A stretch of 57,686 bases of DNA from Peptococcaceae bacterium (GTDB taxonomy: Bacteria; Bacillota; Desulfitobacteriia; Desulfitobacteriales; Syntrophobotulaceae). Of the stretch, positions 1 through 8,812 are shown piece after piece; within the stretch, counting starts at the first letter, position 1, and the number at the start of each line of letters is the position of its first letter. The notes under the pieces are model-generated. The model saw only the letters and a program-made list of their open reading frames with translations. It was not told the DNA's origin and did not search any database. The translations under genes and the position numbers were made by a program. Location of the stretch: positions 1 to 57,686 of the forward strand of contig JAAYUV010000057.1 of NCBI GenBank assembly GCA_012517475.1, in the 5' to 3' direction.

Positions 1-3000
1 CCGCCGGTTAAGGTTATTGTCACCGTATTATTTGCACTTGTCGTTGTAAATGCCGGCGAGTTTACATCCGTAATAGCAGTGCTTGCAACCGCCGTTACTG
101 AAGATGCCTGGGTTGCCTGCGTTGCTGCCTTGACAAGGACTGTATTGGTTGTTCCTCCGGCTAGAGTTAATCCGGTAATAGTTACAACTGTGCCGCTTGT
201 TCTGGTAAATGTTCCGGCTGCAAAAGCGCTTGCATTCGTCCCTGCAAAAGTGAAATCAGACGCAGCAATGGGCGCCGCTTTAAATGTTCCGCCGGTTAAT
301 GTGATGGTCACCGTGTTATTTGTAGCTGTTGTTGTATATTGCGGTGAGGTTACATCTGTAATGGCAGTTGTCGTGGCAGAAACCACTGTCGAGTAAGGAC
401 TATATCCGTAACTGTTATAGGCCATAACTTTATAATAATACGTTGTATTTGCATCCAATCCGGTATCTGTATATGCTGCAGGGGTTGGAGTACCTATATT
501 GGTATAAGTTCCCGATGAAGAAGTTGAACGGTAAACATAATAACATGAAGCCGAACTTACTGCATCCCAGGAAAGGGTAAGCTGATTGGAACCCACAGAT
601 GAAATGGAAAGATTTGTGGGAGCAGTAGGGACACTGCCGGTAGTAGTCGTGGCAGAGACAATGGAAGAATAATCACTTGATCCGGTACTGTTGACTGCCA
701 TAATTTTATAATAGTAGGTGGTGTAAGTTGAAAGACCGGTTTCTGTATAGCTGGTGGAACTCGTTGAGGTAACTAAATAGTAGGTCCCGGAATAGGAAGT
801 GGACTTATAAACGTAGTAATACGCAGCAAGACTTGCCGAGCCCCAGGTCAAATAGATTTGATCAGTGCCCAGAGCAGTTGCTGAAAGACCTGTTGGGACG
901 GAAGGATAGCCGGTGTTAGAGGTCGTTGCATAAGCTACTGAAGAGTAATCGCTCGTTCCACTGCCGTTAACGGCCATAACTTTGTAATAATAGGTAGTAT
1001 AGGAAGACAATCCGCTGTCGGTGTAACCTGTAGAGCTGGACGAGGTAACCAGAGAATAGGTTCCGGAATAAGAAGTTGATCTGTAAATATAATACGTTGT
1101 GGCAGAAGATACTGAGCTCCAGGATAGGCTAATTTGACTGGCGCTGAGGACGGTTGCAGTAAGATTTGACGGAGCAGTCAAGGCAGTACTGGAATTGGTG
1201 GCAGAGATACTTGTCAACACGCTGTTAGGGATAACACCCGAACCGCCGAAGACAATCACCTTATTAATGGTCCCGGTTCTTTCCTGGATAAAGGAAAGTG
1301 TGGATTGGTCTAATAAACTGTTGACCAGGACTATAGGAGATTTTTTTAGGGAAGCAAGGGCTGAACCGGCCAGGGCATCAGGGAATGACTGTCCCGTTGC
1401 AAGATAGCAGGTATTAAGATTCAATTGACTTGAGAAAGTTTTAATTATATTGATATTGGTTTCATAACGATTTGTTCCGCTTATCCGTTGGGGCGAAGGA
1501 AGTTGATTGTATATTGTGTTACTTATGGCGCCGGTTCCCCCAAGAACATAAGTAATTTGAACCGAATTCAATAGATACTGTTTAAGGTCCGACGACAAGT
1601 TGTTAGGGGGAGTTAAAAGGATGGGCATTCCTTTTATGGCCGCTATCGGAGCAATTGATAAGGCATCGGCAAAACTATCTCCGTTGGCAAGTACTGCTTG
1701 CCCGCTTGCACCGATTGCCTGAGCAATTTTCAGTGACGTATCATACCGGTCATTGCCGGCAATACGGGTTACAGAGATTCCCATATTTAGGATTGTAAGT
1801 TCGGTATTGGATGAAATAACCCTAGTCCCGCCGATGAGAAAGACACTCTTGACATTTAATCGTGAAAGTTCATCCCGGGTTTGTGTGTCTAAACTGTCTT
1901 TCGAGGTTAATAATATTGGAGCACTGTATTTATATGCTAAAGGTGCGCTGCATAAAGCATCCGGATAATTCTCACCGCTGACAATAACAGCATAATAGGA
2001 ACTATTCCAGCCGGATTTGGAAATTTGCTGTGAAGTCTGATAACGGTCGTCTCCTGCCAAACGGTCAGAAGTAAGCTGAAGTGATGTACTGCTGGAGGAA
2101 GTTACAGCACTCGCTATGGATGTAGTATAGATGGTTGAACCGGAGCTATTGACTGCCTGAACTTTGTAGTAATAGGTTGTTCCGGAAGAAAGACCTGTAT
2201 CGGTATATCCCGTAGAAGAAGTTGTGGTAACAGTGGAATAAGTCCCGGAATATGAAGTTGCTCTGGAAAGGATATAGTAGGATGTTTGACTGATTACATT
2301 CCAGGAAAGGTAGATTTGAGAAGAGCCGGTGGCCGTGGCGATGAGATCTCCTGAAGAGGAGGAAGAAGTGGTTGCATAAGCGACGGATGAATAATAGATG
2401 GTTGATCCCGAACTGTTAACAGCCTGAACTTTGTAGTAATAGGTAATTCCGGTGGAAAGGCCAGTATCTGCGTAGGTATTGGATGAAGTTGTTGTAACCG
2501 TCGTATAGGTACCGGAATACGAAGTGGACCTGGAAAGGATATAATAAGATGCACCACTGACAGCGGGCCAGGTTAAGTAGATTTGAGATGAACCTGTAGC
2601 CGTGGCAGTGAGGTCGCTTGAAGAAGACGAAGAAGCCGTGGCACTGGCGATGGATGAATAATAAATATAGGAACCTGAACTGTTGATAGCCTCAACTTTA
2701 TAGTAATAAGTAGTACCCGAAGACAGTCCACTGTCGGTATAACCGGTCGATGTGGTTGTATTAATGATAGAGTACGAGCCGGAATAAGACGTTGATCTCG
2801 AAAGGATATAATATGACGCTCCGCTTATAGCAGGCCAAGCTAAATATATTTGATTTGTACTCATGGCCGTAGCAGTAAGATCACTTAAAGAAGAGGAGTA
2901 AGTTGTAGCGTACGCTACAGAGGATAAAGCGCTAGAACCGTCACTATTAACGGCTATAACTTTATAGTAATAAGTGGTGTTTGAGGAAAGACCTGCATCA

Positions 3001-3251
3001 ATATGCCCTAGTGCTGATTCGGATCCAATGTAGGAATAGGATCCGTCATAGGAAGTACACCGGTAGATATTATAGGAAGTTGCACCGCTGGCATAATCCC
3101 AGGTCAAGCCAATCTGGTTGTAAGTTCTGGCAGTGGCAGTTAACCCGGTTGGAGTTGAAGGAACTGCCGCGAATATTTCTTTGGGAAATATGAAGAACGA
3201 AAGTAATAAACATAGGAATATGGTTATTATCCTTTGATTCAGATTTCTCAT
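1..3251 (-). CDS. Secreted surface protein with fibronectin-III and CWB2 cell-wall-binding repeats (3' end outside window)
   Basis: The minus strand is open without a stop from an ATG at 3251 to the window edge, so at least 1083 residues are present and the C-terminus is missing. Residues 1-29 form a signal peptide (basic start, hydrophobic core, cut near IFAA). Four fibronectin type III modules follow (about 30-385, each with YYYKV near its end). Three CWB2 (PF04122) repeats occupy about 390-685, marked by RLAGDDRYQTS, RIAGNDRYDTS and RISGTNRYETN. Three more FN3 modules lie at about 690-957, followed by at least two Thr/Ala-rich beta-type repeats carrying NNTVTITLTGG. GGAAGGG precedes the start. 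CWB2 repeats bind anionic cell-wall polymers, so a wall-attached exoprotein or adhesin is likely; its ligand is unknown. Confidence 0.88.
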   Translation of the reverse strand, partial: MRNLNQRIITIFLCLLLSFFIFPKEIFAAVPSTPTGLTATARTYNQIGLTWDYASGATSYNIYRCTSYDGSYSYIGSESALGHIDAGLSSNTTYYYKVIAVNSDGSSALSSVAYATTYSSSLSDLTATAMSTNQIYLAWPAISGASYYILSRSTSYSGSYSIINTTTSTGYTDSGLSSGTTYYYKVEAINSSGSYIYYSSIASATASSSSSSDLTATATGSSQIYLTWPAVSGASYYILSRSTSYSGTYTTVTTTSSNTYADTGLSTGITYYYKVQAVNSSGSTIYYSSVAYATTSSSSSGDLIATATGSSQIYLSWNVISQTSYYILSRATSYSGTYSTVTTTSSTGYTDTGLSSGTTYYYKVQAVNSSGSTIYTTSIASAVTSSSSTSLQLTSDRLAGDDRYQTSQQISKSGWNSSYYAVIVSGENYPDALCSAPLAYKYSAPILLTSKDSLDTQTRDELSRLNVKSVFLIGGTRVISSNTELTILNMGISVTRIAGNDRYDTSLKIAQAIGASGQAVLANGDSFADALSIAPIAAIKGMPILLTPPNNLSSDLKQYLLNSVQITYVLGGTGAISNTIYNQLPSPQRISGTNRYETNINIIKTFSSQLNLNTCYLATGQSFPDALAGSALASLKKSPIVLVNSLLDQSTLSFIQERTGTINKVIVFGGSGVIPNSVLTSISATNSSTALTAPSNLTATVLSASQISLSWSSVSSATTYYIYRSTSYSGTYSLVTSSSSTGYTDSGLSSYTTYYYKVMAVNGSGTSDYSSVAYATTSNTGYPSVPTGLSATALGTDQIYLTWGSASLAAYYYVYKSTSYSGTYYLVTSTSSTSYTETGLSTYTTYYYKIMAVNSTGSSDYSSIVSATTTTGSVPTAPTNLSISSVGSNQLTLSWDAVSSASCYYVYRSTSSSGTYTNIGTPTPAAYTDTGLDANTTYYYKVMAYNSYGYSPYSTVVSATTTAITDVTSPQYTTTATNNTVTITLTGGTFKAAPIAASDFTFAGTNASAFAAGTFTRTSGTVVTITGLTLAGGTTNTVLVKAATQATQASSVTAVASTAITDVNSPAFTTTSANNTVTITLTG

Positions 3252-3406
3252 ACTTTTCCCTTCCTTAATTATTAATGGTTATACTATGCTTTTATTGTAC
3301 TAAATTATGGCAAATTAATCTGAAAATTTACTTAATTTTTTATGAAAATCTGCTGAATTTTTAGCAAATTTTGCATGAGTATTTGCGGAATGCTTGCCGG
3401 TTACTT

Positions 3407-3435
3407 TTGCCCTGGGGAAGACAACATGCTATAAT
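3407..3435 (+). promoter_or_regulatory. Sigma-A-type promoter for the radical SAM gene
   Basis: TTGCCC at 3407-3412 and TATAAT at 3430-3435 are separated by exactly 17 bases. Transcription would start near 3442, about 30 bases before the chosen start codon. This also argues against a start further upstream, which would lie inside the promoter. Confidence 0.75.
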
Positions 3436-3471
3436 TATTTACCAAAGTTGCCAAGGAGGAATTATCCAGGA

Positions 3472-5349
3472 ATGATACATAAAAACAATGAATGGGTTCG
3501 GAGAAGGCTCGACCGCATCCTCCCCAAGGTAATGAAACCCGGCCGCTATGTAGGCGGGGAATGGAACATGATACGCAAGGAATGGAACGGGACAGACGTA
3601 CGCACAGTGTTTATATTCCCTGATGTCTATGAAGTGGGTATGTCCAACTTGGCTCTGCGCATACTGTACGGGCTGATCAATTCTTATGAAGGGTTCTTGT
3701 GTGAAAGAGCTTTTGCTCCTTGGCCCGATATGGAAGAAAAAATGAAAGAGGAAGGTATTCCTCTTTATTCTCTGGAATCTTTTCATCCTTTGAAAGATTT
3801 TGATGTGATCGCCTTTACACTGCAGTATGAACTGAGTTATACCAATATTTTGAATATCCTCAAGCTAAGTGAAATACCGCTACGATCTCTGGACAGGTTA
3901 GGGGAAGCCTGTCAGGGACAGGATTTCCCATTCGTTATTGCAGGAGGGCCTTGTGCCTATAATCCGGAACCGATTGCTCCTTTTATAGACTTGTTCCTCA
4001 TCGGAGAGGGGGAAGAACAATTTCCTGCAGCCCTTCGTGTTATCCGGGAAAGCAAAAAGAATGGAAAGTCTAAAATGGAAACTCTCCGGGAACTGTCCAA
4101 ACTACAGGGAATTTATGTACCCATGTTTTATGACGTTGAATATAATCAGGACGGAACCATACAGGAACTTAAAGTGAAGGAAGGTATGCCGCCCCGCATA
4201 AAAAAGACGGTAATGAAAGATTTTAGTTCAGCTTATTTTCCGGAAAAGGTTATTGTTCCTTACACGGAGGCTGTTCATGACCGGGTAATGCTGGAGGTTA
4301 TGCGGGGTTGTACGAGAGGCTGCCGCTTCTGCCAGGCCGGAATGATTTACAGACCTTTGCGGGAACGTTCACCGGAAACGCTCGTTAAACAAGCTGAGAA
4401 ATCCATTGAGGCTACCGGGTACGAGGAAATCTCTTTAGTATCCTTATCAACGAGTGACTATACCTGCGTAAACAGGGTTTTAGAAGATTTAATGGCTAAA
4501 ATGCAGGAAAAAGGCGTGAGTGTTTCACTGCCTTCCCTCCGTTTGGATTCTTTTGATGTGAAAATTGCCGAGCAGGTTCAAAAGGTAAGAAAATCCGGAC
4601 TGACATTTGCCCCTGAGGCCGGAACTCAGCGGCTGCGGGATGTAATAAATAAAGGTGTTACCGAGGATGATCTTCTCAACACTGCGGAAGCTGCATTCCG
4701 GGCCGGATGGAGCAATATTAAACTTTATTATATGATCGGTTTGCCGACGGAAACCTATGAAGACCTGGACGGAATTGTTGAGCAAGCACGGAAGGTATTG
4801 GATGTTTCGCGCAAAGCCGGAAGAAGAGGAGCAAAAGTTACCGTATCCGCAAGTTCCTTTGTTCCGAAAGCGCATACTCCTTTTCAGTGGGAAAGTCAGG
4901 ATTTGATTGAAATATTAAAAGAAAAACAAGTTTATTTAAAAAAGAAATTAAAAGATCATAGAATTAAATTTATTTATCATGATGTTGGGACCAGCTTTAT
5001 TGAAGCGGTCCTTGCCAGAGGGGACCGCCGGCTGGCCGGGCTTTTGGAATGGGCCGTTGAGTCCGGATGCAAATTTGACGGTTGGTCTGAATTCTTCAGG
5101 TTTTCCTTATGGCAGCAGGGAATGGCAGAAATGGGGATTAATCCTCACTTTTATGCAAACCGGAAATATGATAAAGATGAGATTCTTCCTTGGGATCATC
5201 TGAGCACCGGTGTGAACAAGACATATTTATGGAATGAATACCAAAAGGCGCTCGCGGAGGAAAAAACCCCTGACTGCCGGGGAAAATGCGGACAGTGCGG
5301 AGTGTGTCCGGATATCGCCAAGCCGGTTAAATTCAAACAGATGAATTAG
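3472..5349 (+). CDS. Radical SAM protein with B12-binding-like N-terminal domain (TIGR03960-like)
   Basis: This 625-residue protein has an N-terminal region resembling a cobalamin-binding Rossmann fold (FPDVYEVGMSNLALRILYG near residue 50). The radical SAM CxxxCxxC motif follows in MRGCTRGCRFCQAGM near residue 280. A further cysteine cluster sits at the extreme C-terminus (DCRGKCGQCGVC). The family is uncharacterised and is usually next to, or fused with, a DUF2344 protein, as is nearly the case here. The start at 3472 is chosen because AAGGAGG lies at 3453-3459 and a promoter ends at 3435. A role in modifying RNA or a translation component is suggested only by the neighbours. Confidence 0.88.
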   Translation: MIHKNNEWVRRRLDRILPKVMKPGRYVGGEWNMIRKEWNGTDVRTVFIFPDVYEVGMSNLALRILYGLINSYEGFLCERAFAPWPDMEEKMKEEGIPLYSLESFHPLKDFDVIAFTLQYELSYTNILNILKLSEIPLRSLDRLGEACQGQDFPFVIAGGPCAYNPEPIAPFIDLFLIGEGEEQFPAALRVIRESKKNGKSKMETLRELSKLQGIYVPMFYDVEYNQDGTIQELKVKEGMPPRIKKTVMKDFSSAYFPEKVIVPYTEAVHDRVMLEVMRGCTRGCRFCQAGMIYRPLRERSPETLVKQAEKSIEATGYEEISLVSLSTSDYTCVNRVLEDLMAKMQEKGVSVSLPSLRLDSFDVKIAEQVQKVRKSGLTFAPEAGTQRLRDVINKGVTEDDLLNTAEAAFRAGWSNIKLYYMIGLPTETYEDLDGIVEQARKVLDVSRKAGRRGAKVTVSASSFVPKAHTPFQWESQDLIEILKEKQVYLKKKLKDHRIKFIYHDVGTSFIEAVLARGDRRLAGLLEWAVESGCKFDGWSEFFRFSLWQQGMAEMGINPHFYANRKYDKDEILPWDHLSTGVNKTYLWNEYQKALAEEKTPDCRGKCGQCGVCPDIAKPVKFKQMN

Positions 5350-5353
5350 GGTG

Positions 5354-5779
5354 CTATCCTTGGCAACAAATGGTCTGGGCGATTCCAATAAAGTATTCTG
5401 ACTCACGGATGATATGTTTAATCACCGCTACAGCAACAGGATTTTTTTTAACTGAATGGCTTAAACTTAACATTTCAAACAGAAATTTGATAAAGCGTCC
5501 GCTTTGTTCAAGACTAAAACTAATCAGTCTTAAAACTTCATCTGCGACCACCGGGGGCGCCACATTTCCTGATCGTACTACTGTCTCTGTTAATTGTACT
5601 GCCTGACTGTGTGTTTTTGTTAAGACGGACTCCCATTCTTTCAGTTCTTGAACAAATTTTCTTTCCAAATCGGGAACAATTTCCCGGATGACGATGGTGT
5701 GTTCGTATTCCTGGTGTTTCCAGAAAGTTGCCTCATCCAGGAGCCTTAGGGGCATCTGTTCACCATAAGAAAACTGCAT
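5354..5779 (-). CDS. DUF2935-like protein
   Basis: A 141-residue, mostly helical protein starts MQFSYGEQMPLRLLDEA and contains FWKHQEYEHTIVIRE, which resembles half of the DUF2935 family seen in Bacilli and Clostridia. Function is unknown; conserved His and Glu residues in the helices would suit a metal-binding helical bundle, which is speculation. The start is set by AAGGAGG nine bases upstream; a longer frame to 5968 would overlap the divergent gene. It stops five bases from the stop of the upstream radical SAM gene (convergent) and separates that gene from its usual DUF2344 partner, so it looks like an insertion. Weak promoter candidate on the minus strand: TTGTGT, 17 bases, TAGATA. Confidence 0.68.
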   Translation of the reverse strand: MQFSYGEQMPLRLLDEATFWKHQEYEHTIVIREIVPDLERKFVQELKEWESVLTKTHSQAVQLTETVVRSGNVAPPVVADEVLRLISFSLEQSGRFIKFLFEMLSLSHSVKKNPVAVAVIKHIIRESEYFIGIAQTICCQG

Positions 5780-5914
5780 ATGTTTTTTCCTCCTTGAGCT
5801 GATGAATACTCTTCGCTTATCTACAAGATATTTATTCAAAACACAACGAATCATGCTTATCTCATTTTTGGATTTTAAGACCATGTAATAAAGTTTTAGA
5901 AAGAGGCGTTTGTT

Positions 5915-6679
5915 CTGAAAACGAGAATAGCCTATACCAAAAAAAAAGAAGCGAGATACATAGCTCACCTCGATCTAACCAGAGTGTTTGACAGGGCATT
6001 GAGACGCTCAAAAATTGAGGTAGCTTTTTCAGAAGGGTTTAATCCTCATCCCAAGATTTCTTTTGGTCCCCCGCTGCCGGTTGGGGTCGAGGGGCAACGG
6101 GAATTCGTAGATATTGATTTGAAGCTGCCGTCGGATAATCCCGAAGCAGTATTTCTCAAAGAAACGGTAAATCAATTGCAACGGCAGCTTCCTGAGGGGA
6201 TTGAATTAATCGATTGCGGAGTTCGTCCCCAAGGTGATAAGGCTTTAATGGCCGTGATCAACCTGGCTCGCTACAGAACCCGGGTTCCTTTTCTTTCTTC
6301 TATAGGGATTGAACAAATTCTGGAGGGCTGCAGGAACTGGCTGTCTAAAGAAGAAGTGATCGGGGTCCGCTTCCAAAAAGGGAAAAGGACAGAAAGGAAT
6401 ATTCGTCCTTTCGTAAGCCGGATCAATGTGCTTTCTCAAGAAGAATCCCGAAAAGAAACGCAAGATACCGATCAAATAGGTAATAACGAAGTGACTATGA
6501 TTTTTGATATTGTGACAGGCAACTCAGGATCTGTCCGGCCCATAGAAGTATTAGAGAGTCTTAAAGACTTGGAGGAACTTCCGGTAGACCTTCCGGGAGT
6601 ATACACCGTACGGGAAGGACTCTACATTGAACAGCCTGACGGCACGCTCTTGGATCCGATTGAGGTTTTAAATCTGTAG
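5915..6679 (+). CDS. DUF2344 protein (TIGR03936-like), probable CTG start
   Basis: The family signature AHLDLTRVFDRALRRSKIEV followed by FNPHPKISFGPPLPVG is present, and the protein is about 254 residues. The conserved N-terminal strand (LKTRIAYTKKKEARYIAHLD) lies upstream of the first ATG/GTG/TTG available in frame. The only possible start that keeps it is CTG at 5915, with AAGAGG at 5901-5906 and an 8-base spacer; an in-frame TAG at 5897-5899 closes the frame just upstream. DUF2344 partners the radical SAM protein encoded just upstream and is often fused to it. Function is unknown. It is followed after 19 bases by the RNase G gene. Confidence 0.85.
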   Translation: MKTRIAYTKKKEARYIAHLDLTRVFDRALRRSKIEVAFSEGFNPHPKISFGPPLPVGVEGQREFVDIDLKLPSDNPEAVFLKETVNQLQRQLPEGIELIDCGVRPQGDKALMAVINLARYRTRVPFLSSIGIEQILEGCRNWLSKEEVIGVRFQKGKRTERNIRPFVSRINVLSQEESRKETQDTDQIGNNEVTMIFDIVTGNSGSVRPIEVLESLKDLEELPVDLPGVYTVREGLYIEQPDGTLLDPIEVLNL

Positions 6680-6698
6680 GAAAGCTGGGGAAGCGGGT

Positions 6699-7946
6699 TT
6701 GAAACAAATTGTTATTACCTCGAAAAACAACCAAATAAGGGCTGCTGTCCTTGATGACGAAAAGTTGATCGAGGTATTGGATGATACCGCCATAGAATCA
6801 CGTTTGGCGGGAAGCATCTATAAAGGGAAAGTCAATAACATTGTTCCCGGCATTCAAGCTGCTTTCGTGGATATCGGATTAGGTAAAAATGCTTTTCTTT
6901 ATGTTGGAGATGTTGTTCCGGCTGATTATATTGGGGATGAAAAAATAATTCCTGCCACGATGCCCTCTATAGAAAATTTCCTAAGAGAAGGGCAGGAAAT
7001 TATCGTCCAGATTGTAAGAGAACCTGTTGGGAGTAAAGGGGCCAGGGTTACAACAAATCTTTCTCTTGCGGGCCGGTATGTTGTTTTGCTTCCCGGGGTG
7101 GAAGGATATTTGGGCGTTTCAAGAAAAATAAAAAATCAGCTTGAAAGACAACGATTGCAGATTATGGGCGAAAAAGCAAAACCTTCGGGTGCAGGTCTCA
7201 TTATTCGTACCCTGGCAGAGGGGGTTTCGGATAAGGAGTTTTTTGAAGACGTAGAGAGATTGCTATTTCTCCAGCAAGAAATCTTTAAAAAAATTGAAAA
7301 TAAAACAATACGAGGTCTCTTATACAGCGGCAGTGATCCCTTTTCCCGTCTTTTGAGGGAAACAATTGATGATCAAGTGGATAAGATTGTTATCGATGAT
7401 GATGATTTAGCAGAAATATTACGGGATAAACTGAGAGAAGTAGGATGTTCGGCTGCAAACAGAGTTTGGACTGATTTAAAAGGATCACTTTTCGAGCGAT
7501 ATGGAATTGACGTCGGAATCAGGAATGCTTTACAGCCAAAGGTTCAGCTCGCAAGCGGAGGATATCTCGTGATAGAACAGACCGAAGCCTTGACAGCCAT
7601 TGATGTGAATTCCGGGAAATATACCGGAAAGACTTCCCTGGAAGAAACACTTCTAAATCTAAACCTTGAAGCTGCAGAAGAGATCTCCCGGCAAATAAGA
7701 CTTCGTAACCTAAGCGGAATTATCATTATTGATTTTATTGACTTGGATAAAACAGAAGACTGGCAAACACTATTAGGCTGTTTAGAAAAACATTTTCAAT
7801 TAGATAAGGTCAAATGTAAAGTAATGGGACTTACAAAATTAGGCCTGGTGGAAGTCACGCGCAAGAAAGAAGGCCAGACTTTAGCGGCCCGTTACACTGC
7901 AGCATGTCCAAAATGCTCCGGAAAGGGATGGGTCACCAAATTATAG
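6699..7946 (+). CDS. rng: Ribonuclease G/E family protein
   Basis: This 415-residue endoribonuclease of the Rne/Rng family takes part in rRNA maturation and mRNA decay in the cytoplasm. An S1 RNA-binding domain covers about residues 37-115 (SIYKGKVNNIVPGIQAAFVD). The catalytic region contains AIDVNSGKYTG and IIIDFIDLD, which carry the two Mg-binding aspartates. The C-terminal zinc-link CPKC is present (ACPKCSGKGW). It is somewhat shorter than E. coli RNase G. The start is TTG at 6699 behind a modest GGGGAAGCGG site. It lies 19 bases after the DUF2344 gene, so the two are probably co-transcribed, and it precedes the L21 promoter. Confidence 0.93.
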   Translation: MKQIVITSKNNQIRAAVLDDEKLIEVLDDTAIESRLAGSIYKGKVNNIVPGIQAAFVDIGLGKNAFLYVGDVVPADYIGDEKIIPATMPSIENFLREGQEIIVQIVREPVGSKGARVTTNLSLAGRYVVLLPGVEGYLGVSRKIKNQLERQRLQIMGEKAKPSGAGLIIRTLAEGVSDKEFFEDVERLLFLQQEIFKKIENKTIRGLLYSGSDPFSRLLRETIDDQVDKIVIDDDDLAEILRDKLREVGCSAANRVWTDLKGSLFERYGIDVGIRNALQPKVQLASGGYLVIEQTEALTAIDVNSGKYTGKTSLEETLLNLNLEAAEEISRQIRLRNLSGIIIIDFIDLDKTEDWQTLLGCLEKHFQLDKVKCKVMGLTKLGLVEVTRKKEGQTLAARYTAACPKCSGKGWVTKL

Positions 7947-7962
7947 TCAATTTTATATATTG

Positions 7963-7991
7963 TTGACGAAAGGTTGCAATAATGCTAAAAT
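7963..7991 (+). promoter_or_regulatory. Sigma-A-type promoter for rplU
   Basis: TTGACG at 7963-7968 and TAAAAT at 7986-7991 have a 17-base spacer. The site lies 16 bases after the rng stop and leaves a leader of about 100 bases before rplU. Confidence 0.78.
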
Positions 7992-7999
7992 ATTTAAAC

Positions 8000-8095
8000 G
8001 TGGTGACTTCTTGCCACAACCGCGCTAACAAGGTGTAAAACTGGTTTTAAACAAAACCGACCTCTATGGGCGAGTCTGGGTATGGGAGGTGTAAA
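8000..8095 (+). promoter_or_regulatory. Structured L21-type mRNA leader
   Basis: The rplU leader contains a perfect hairpin GGTTTT-AAAC-AAAACC at 8043-8058. It also has a pairing of ACCTC (8060-8064) with GAGGT (8086-8090). The second pairing covers the Shine-Dalgarno sequence GGGAGGTG, so it could block translation. Position and size suit the Rfam L21 leader, which is thought to give autogenous control by ribosomal protein L21. Membership in that family was not tested with a covariance model. Confidence 0.55.
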
Positions 8096-8100
8096 AGAAT

Positions 8101-8412
8101 ATGTATGCAGTGATTGAAACCGGTGGTAAACAGTATAGAGTCCAGGAAGGCGATGTGATTAATGTCGAAAAACTTTCGGTAATTGAAGGGCAAACCCTGG
8201 ATATTAACAAGGTACTGCTTATTGAGAAAAACGGAACCGTTACGGTTGGGACTCCAGTTGTGGAGGGAGCTACGGTTGTTGTCAAGGTTATAGAACATGG
8301 CAAAGCTGATAAAGTGATTGCTTTCCGCTATAAATCCAAAAAACATGTCCGTGTCAAAAAAGGCCATCGTCAGCCTTATACCAAACTGTCTATTGAAACG
8401 ATTAAAGCGTAA
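8101..8412 (+). CDS. rplU: 50S ribosomal protein L21
   Basis: A 103-residue protein beginning [18 protein letters not shown], the conserved bL21 start, and ending in the basic [20 protein letters not shown] region that contacts 23S rRNA. Length is normal for the family. GGAGGTG lies eight bases before the ATG inside the structured leader. It is followed after only 53 bases by rpmA. The cysteine protease Prp, which sits between rplU and rpmA in many Firmicutes, is absent. Confidence 0.98.
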   Translation: MYAVIETGGKQYRVQEGDVINVEKLSVIEGQTLDINKVLLIEKNGTVTVGTPVVEGATVVVKVIEHGKADKVIAFRYKSKKHVRVKKGHRQPYTKLSIETIKA

Positions 8413-8465
8413 ATTCCTTTTTCTTTAAATATTATCATGTCTTCCATTCGAGGAGGTGAACTTTC

Positions 8466-8741
8466 ATGGCTCATAAAAAAGGTGTAGGTAGTACCCGAAA
8501 CGGTAGAGATAGTCAAGCGCAGAGACTTGGAGTCAAACGAGCCGATGGACAGTTTGTCACGGCCGGAAATATTTTAGTCCGTCAACGCGGAACCAAAATC
8601 CATCCGGGCAATAACTGTGGTATTGGCAGTGATGATACATTATTTGCTCTGATCGACGGTTATGTTAAATTTGAACGTAAAGATAAATTCCGTAAACAGG
8701 TCAGTGTTTACTCTCAAAATAGTGTGGCTCAGGCCCAATAA
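8466..8741 (+). CDS. rpmA: 50S ribosomal protein L27 (no N-terminal extension)
   Basis: A 91-residue bL27 starting directly with [16 protein letters not shown]. In many Firmicutes L27 carries a short N-terminal extension that protease Prp removes before the ribosome is functional. That extension is missing here and so is the prp gene, so the mature N-terminus would be made directly. The L27 tail reaches the peptidyl-transferase centre. GAGGAGGTG precedes the ATG. The gene is followed by a strong palindrome that probably ends the rplU-rpmA transcript. Confidence 0.98.
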   Translation: MAHKKGVGSTRNGRDSQAQRLGVKRADGQFVTAGNILVRQRGTKIHPGNNCGIGSDDTLFALIDGYVKFERKDKFRKQVSVYSQNSVAQAQ

Positions 8742-8758
8742 CTCAAGCAAGCTTCATA

Positions 8759-8778
8759 CCCCTGGGTTAACCCAGGGG
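8759..8778 (+). terminator. Palindromic terminator after rpmA
   Basis: CCCCTGGGTT is followed at once by its exact complement AACCCAGGGG, a 20-base perfect palindrome 17 bases after the rpmA stop. The T tract behind it (TTTGCTGTCTTT) is broken, so termination may be partial. Confidence 0.6.
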
Positions 8779-8812
8779 TTTGCTGTCTTTGAAGCAATTT
8801 AAGGGAGGAAAA

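Noticed and set aside
700-2900. Regularly spaced DNA repeats suggesting a CRISPR array
   Set aside because: The period is about 270 bases and translates into FN3 domains; there are no short identical repeats with unique spacers.
79-3193. Several plus-strand and minus-strand short open frames in the first 3.2 kb
   Set aside because: They overlap one continuous minus-strand frame with a signal peptide and recognisable FN3/CWB2 repeats. The large frame lacks a stop only because it runs off the window.
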